Source: Lachnospiraceae bacterium UBA935 (GTDB lineage: Bacteria > Bacillota > Clostridia > Lachnospirales > Lachnospiraceae). From it: DNA of 64,000 nucleotides. The position numbers and the translations under genes are program-made. The notes below the pieces were generated by a model, which worked only from the letters and a program-made list of their open reading frames with translations, was not told where the DNA came from and searched no databases. Positions 61,143-64,000 of the stretch are shown here, piece after piece. The stretch is from NCBI GenBank assembly GCA_002293525.1, contig DBDJ01000068.1, positions 153,664-217,663 on the forward strand, read 5' to 3'. The first letter of the stretch is position 1, and every line of letters starts with the position of its first letter.

Positions 61143-62858
61143 GTGTGGTGCATAAATTGTAGCATAGAGACAAATGAAAAAATGTGCCCAGTCTGTGGCA
61201 AAGCTACGGCAGAAGATATCCCGATAGAGATATATTGGTGTAAGGATTGTAATATTCCTGTCATTCAGAGTATTAACCAGACAGATAAGGGAATTTGCCC
61301 AATCTGCGGTGGAAAAACAAAGTATCTAACAACTGACTTACGACCGGTATTTCCTGAGGAACGCCTATTGTTGGAGGTACTTTTGGATAAAGTACCGAAT
61401 ACCTTTGCTGATAAATCGGTATGGTGTGTCAATAACAGATATTATATTGATGGAAAAAGTGTGTCTATTCCTAGTGGTGTGTTTCAGACAGCGAATACTG
61501 ATGTTATAAGACGGAAAATTGAAAAAAACAAGAATAAACTATCATATGAGAATTTTAATAAGTATATAGATAAGTTTATTAAAGCAAATAAAGATAGACT
61601 GAATGAACTCAAGGAGGAGGCATTTAGATTTGTTAGAAAAACCGCTTCTAAATTTGATGAAGAGAGAATAGTGATTTCCTTCTCGGGCGGCAAGGATTCC
61701 ACTGTAACTTCCGATGTAGTAGTAAAAGCGCTTAGCAATCCAAGCATCGTACACATTTTTGGTGATACAACATTGGAGTTTCCGGCAACAGTGCAGTATG
61801 CCGAAAGATTTAGAAGTGAGCATCCACAGTCAATATTCTTATTCGCAAAGAATGAGGATCAGAATTTTATGGATGTATGCGAGGATATAGGACCGCCGGC
61901 TAGGATGATGCGATGGTGTTGCTCTATGTTCAAGACGGGACCAATAACACGAGTGATCAACAGCCTTTATAGAAATCAACAGATTCTGACGTTTTATGGA
62001 ATCAGAAAGTCAGAGTCAGTGAACCGTAGCAAGTACAACAGAGTAGAGGATGATGCTGAGTCTTTAAAGATACAGCAGCAAACAGTGGCATCACCGATAT
62101 TCTTTTGGCATGATATAGATATTTGGCTTTATTTGTTTGCTGAGAATGTTGATTTTAATGAGGCATATAGGCTCGGATATGACAGAGTGGGTTGCTGGTG
62201 TTGCCCTAATAACAACCAGAGAGCTCAGTTTCTGTCCAGAATCTATATGCCGGAAGTGTCAAAGCAATGGCATGAATTTTTGCTTGATTTTGCAAAAAAA
62301 ATTGGCAAAGAGGATGCTGAAGTGTATGTAGATACTGGCAAGTGGAAAGCACGTCAGGGTGGTAATGGTCTTGTGGCAGCAGGCGATGTTAAGATCAAGT
62401 TTACCAATTGTACTACAGAGGATCATGCGAAGATCTATAGCTTAGTAAGACCATATAGCGATGAGTTGATAGGTATGTTGGTGCCGTTAGGACGCATAGT
62501 TCCTGAATTAGGCAACAAACTACTTAAGGAGGTAATCGTTCTTGATGTAAGGACAAATGTTCCGATATTATCCATCCAGCCATTTAGTCAGGATGGGTAT
62601 GAACATTCCGTTAAGATTAGAACGATGAATGTAAAGGATCATGATGCAATGCAGCGTATGGTCGGATACCAGATACGAAAGTATAACGCATGTAGGAAAT
62701 GCTTAAAGTGTGAATCAATTTGTCGAGCAGGGGCAATAAACATTTCTGGAGATGAGTACCAGATAGATCCTGATAAATGCGTACATTGTAGGATGTGTAT
62801 GACAGCCAAATATCTGGATGGCGGATGCACCATGGATAAATATCTGAGAACGAAGTGA
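61143..62858 (+). CDS. brxP: BrxP: PAPS-reductase-like protein with zinc ribbons and a ferredoxin domain
   Basis: A 571-residue protein. Two N-terminal zinc ribbons (CINC...CPVC and CKDC...CPIC) cover about residues 1-70. The PP-loop ATP pyrophosphatase/PAPS-reductase domain follows: ISFSGGKDSTV (about 178-188), FGDTTLEFP, RWCCSMFKTGPI and YGIRKSES. GCWCCPNN is a further Cys cluster. A C-terminal two-cluster ferredoxin (CRKCLKCESIC and CVHCRMC) ends the protein. PAPS-reductase-like proteins define type 4 BREX (BrxP), and the phosphorothioation protein DndC is related. The frame is open to 61095, but GTG 61143 follows CGGAGGTGAG and gives a clean start. Confidence 0.88.
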   Translation: MWCINCSIETNEKMCPVCGKATAEDIPIEIYWCKDCNIPVIQSINQTDKGICPICGGKTKYLTTDLRPVFPEERLLLEVLLDKVPNTFADKSVWCVNNRYYIDGKSVSIPSGVFQTANTDVIRRKIEKNKNKLSYENFNKYIDKFIKANKDRLNELKEEAFRFVRKTASKFDEERIVISFSGGKDSTVTSDVVVKALSNPSIVHIFGDTTLEFPATVQYAERFRSEHPQSIFLFAKNEDQNFMDVCEDIGPPARMMRWCCSMFKTGPITRVINSLYRNQQILTFYGIRKSESVNRSKYNRVEDDAESLKIQQQTVASPIFFWHDIDIWLYLFAENVDFNEAYRLGYDRVGCWCCPNNNQRAQFLSRIYMPEVSKQWHEFLLDFAKKIGKEDAEVYVDTGKWKARQGGNGLVAAGDVKIKFTNCTTEDHAKIYSLVRPYSDELIGMLVPLGRIVPELGNKLLKEVIVLDVRTNVPILSIQPFSQDGYEHSVKIRTMNVKDHDAMQRMVGYQIRKYNACRKCLKCESICRAGAINISGDEYQIDPDKCVHCRMCMTAKYLDGGCTMDKYLRTK

Positions 62859-62873
62859 TGGAGGTAACGATCA

Positions 62874-63776
62874 ATGTCGATGAAGTTTCGTGCACATGAG
62901 ACTTTTTTTATAAGAAAGGGATGGCTTAGCAAGGGCATGGAGCGGGTTGTTGCCAAGAGTGATCTTTTTGTGAGTAAGGTAGAGAATCCGATGGATGTTT
63001 TAGGCATAGGGTCCAACATGGTCAAGTCATTGAGATATTGGCTACAAGCAGTAGATTTAACATCGGAGCCCACATCCGGCAAGCGAGTTCAGACACTAAC
63101 ATCATTTGGCGCTATAGTTTACGAAAATGATCGTTACATAGAAGAAATAGGGACACTTTATTTGCTTCAGTACAAACTTGCTAAGAATAAGTCTGACGCA
63201 ACGGCATGGTATTTCTTTTTTAATGACTTTACTATGTCAGAGTTTTCGAGGGAAGATTTCGTTCAATCAATTCTTAATTATATACTTATGGAAGATAATG
63301 TATCATCTGCAGCGATTAGATCCTTAAATGATGATTTAGCATGCATTATTAATACATATTTGCCAAGGTATAAGTCTAGTACGGGGAAGGTATCACCAGA
63401 GAATAATATTGACTGTCCTTTTGGAGAGCTTGGATTAGTTGATATAGCCAATAAGAAGCAAAAGACATATAAGAAAACGACACCTTCTCCAAAAACGTTT
63501 GATCCTTGGGTGATTCTTGCTGTTATTTCTGATCAGGCTGGAGACAGAGATGAAATAGGGCTTAATGAACTTCTTAAAAGCCCTTGCAACATAGGAAAAG
63601 TGTTTAATTTAGATGCAGTGTCTTTACTCGATGTGTTACATGAGGTGGAAAAGATGGGAGCGATTAAGATTATTAGAACAGCGGGCTTGGACATTATTCA
63701 TTTGAAAGAACATTTTACTTTTGATGAATGCGTGCAGAACTTTTATGAAAATATGAGTGAAGGGATATTAGGGTGA
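62874..63776 (+). CDS. DUF4007 family protein
   Basis: A 300-residue protein. The N-terminal FRAHETFFIRKGWLSKG and the following NPMDVLGIGSNMVKSLRYWL are the DUF4007 signature. A winged-helix-like C-terminal part (GLNELLKSPCNIGKVFNLD) suggests DNA or protein binding. DUF4007 genes are known next to PAPS-reductase-like genes in BREX- or Dnd-type defence loci; the molecular role is unknown. GGAGG lies 7 bp before the ATG, which is 15 bp after the BrxP stop, so the genes form one operon. Confidence 0.88.
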   Translation: MSMKFRAHETFFIRKGWLSKGMERVVAKSDLFVSKVENPMDVLGIGSNMVKSLRYWLQAVDLTSEPTSGKRVQTLTSFGAIVYENDRYIEEIGTLYLLQYKLAKNKSDATAWYFFFNDFTMSEFSREDFVQSILNYILMEDNVSSAAIRSLNDDLACIINTYLPRYKSSTGKVSPENNIDCPFGELGLVDIANKKQKTYKKTTPSPKTFDPWVILAVISDQAGDRDEIGLNELLKSPCNIGKVFNLDAVSLLDVLHEVEKMGAIKIIRTAGLDIIHLKEHFTFDECVQNFYENMSEGILG

Positions 63777-63781
63777 TATCA

Positions 63782-64000
63782 ATGAGTAGCAAAATGATCT
63801 CAGTTGCTTCTGGATTTCAGTATTCGGTTAATATTGGATATGATCTGAATAGTGACGACAAATTGAAGAATTTTATCCCTACACAATCGGCACTTCGATT
63901 ACTAGAAGACATACTCTTAAGTACAAACCCTGCATCAACAGATAGGGCAAGAGTTTTGATTGGGGCTTATGGTAAGGGAAAGTCTCATATCATATTGATG
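63782..64000 (+). CDS. brxC: BrxC/PglY-type P-loop ATPase, N-terminal fragment
   Basis: The frame starts at ATG 63782, 5 bp after the DUF4007 stop, and runs off the right edge (73 codons seen). Residues about 60-72 read LIGAYGKGKSHIIL, a Walker A of the GxYGKGKSH type that is characteristic of BrxC/PglY ATPases. BrxC is a large ATPase essential in BREX phage defence. The rest, including Walker B, is outside the window, so the assignment rests on the motif and the neighbours. Confidence 0.75.
   Translation, partial: MSSKMISVASGFQYSVNIGYDLNSDDKLKNFIPTQSALRLLEDILLSTNPASTDRARVLIGAYGKGKSHIILM

Noticed and set aside
61143..64000. Dnd phosphorothioation system (DndC)
   Set aside because: The PAPS-reductase-like gene is related to dndC, but no dndD or dndE is seen, and the DUF4007 plus GAYGKGKSH ATPase neighbours fit type 4 BREX better. 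The right side is not visible, so this is a preference rather than proof.

Overview
The window looks like the chromosome of a mid-GC, endospore-forming member of the Clostridia, most like Lachnospiraceae. The grounds are SpoIIID with a sigma-E-type promoter, a murB-rapZ-whiA-HPr-like cluster, an ftsEX-pcsB/envC-ctpA cluster, a tRNA-Gln(CTG) without encoded CCA, an S-box riboswitch on metK, and strong AGGAGG-type ribosome binding sites. Most of the sequence is ordinary core genome. No taxonomic search was possible.

Layout. 1-3313: glk (5' truncated), murB, rapZ, whiA and a His-less HPr-like (Crh-type) protein. 3453-6031 (minus): a UMF1-type transporter and a phosphodiesterase/pyrophosphatase. 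6249-6320: tRNA-Gln, then an acyl-ACP thioesterase and a CvfB-like RNA-binding protein. 8061-13820: a YjfB-like small protein (minus), a PucR/CdaR-type regulator, ftsE, ftsX, an EnvC/PcsB-like M23 protein and a CtpA protease, which together form a cell-wall-cleavage module. 13955-27965: GNAT, spoIIID, a lipoprotein, ftsH, purC, an EamA exporter, an M19 dipeptidase, a UDP-sugar pyrophosphorylase, galE, hemolysin III, a small alarmone synthetase, a tail-anchored coiled-coil protein and a flavin reductase. 28170-31244: a G5/LysM/M23 envelope protein and murA.

31438-39954 is an accessory island. Three small helical proteins resemble type VII secretion partner proteins. They precede a 1710-residue RHS polymorphic toxin with a helical N-terminus and an AT-rich, C39/papain-like C-terminal tip. 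Two nearly identical tandem beta-propeller lipoproteins follow, placed where immunity genes normally lie. 40032-42655: an HD-GYP protein (minus), then the SAM-I riboswitch and metK. 43114-43878: an AT-rich orphan two-gene unit with its own promoter.

44093-60618 returns to core genome: dnaE, pfkA, a SpoU-type methyltransferase, proC, a SleB/SH3 hydrolase, nfeD and an SPFH protein, argF, birA, coaX, dus, greA and lysS. From about 60876 to the right edge an AT-rich defence island begins: an XRE regulator, a PAPS-reductase-like BrxP with zinc ribbons and a ferredoxin tail, a DUF4007 protein, and the first 73 codons of a BrxC/PglY-type ATPase. This matches the left part of a type 4 BREX system, which continues outside the window.

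Two sequence-scale patterns are not explained by the genes. First, many genes end in short imperfect tandem duplications (unit about 15-35 bp) that copy the last codons and stop codon into the intergenic region (murA, dnaE, the SpoU methyltransferase, proC, the gene ending at 58533); related arrays sit elsewhere between genes and twice inside or next to coding sequence. Second, a dispersed intergenic motif, GTCTGAACAGTAAC, occurs about five times in both orientations.
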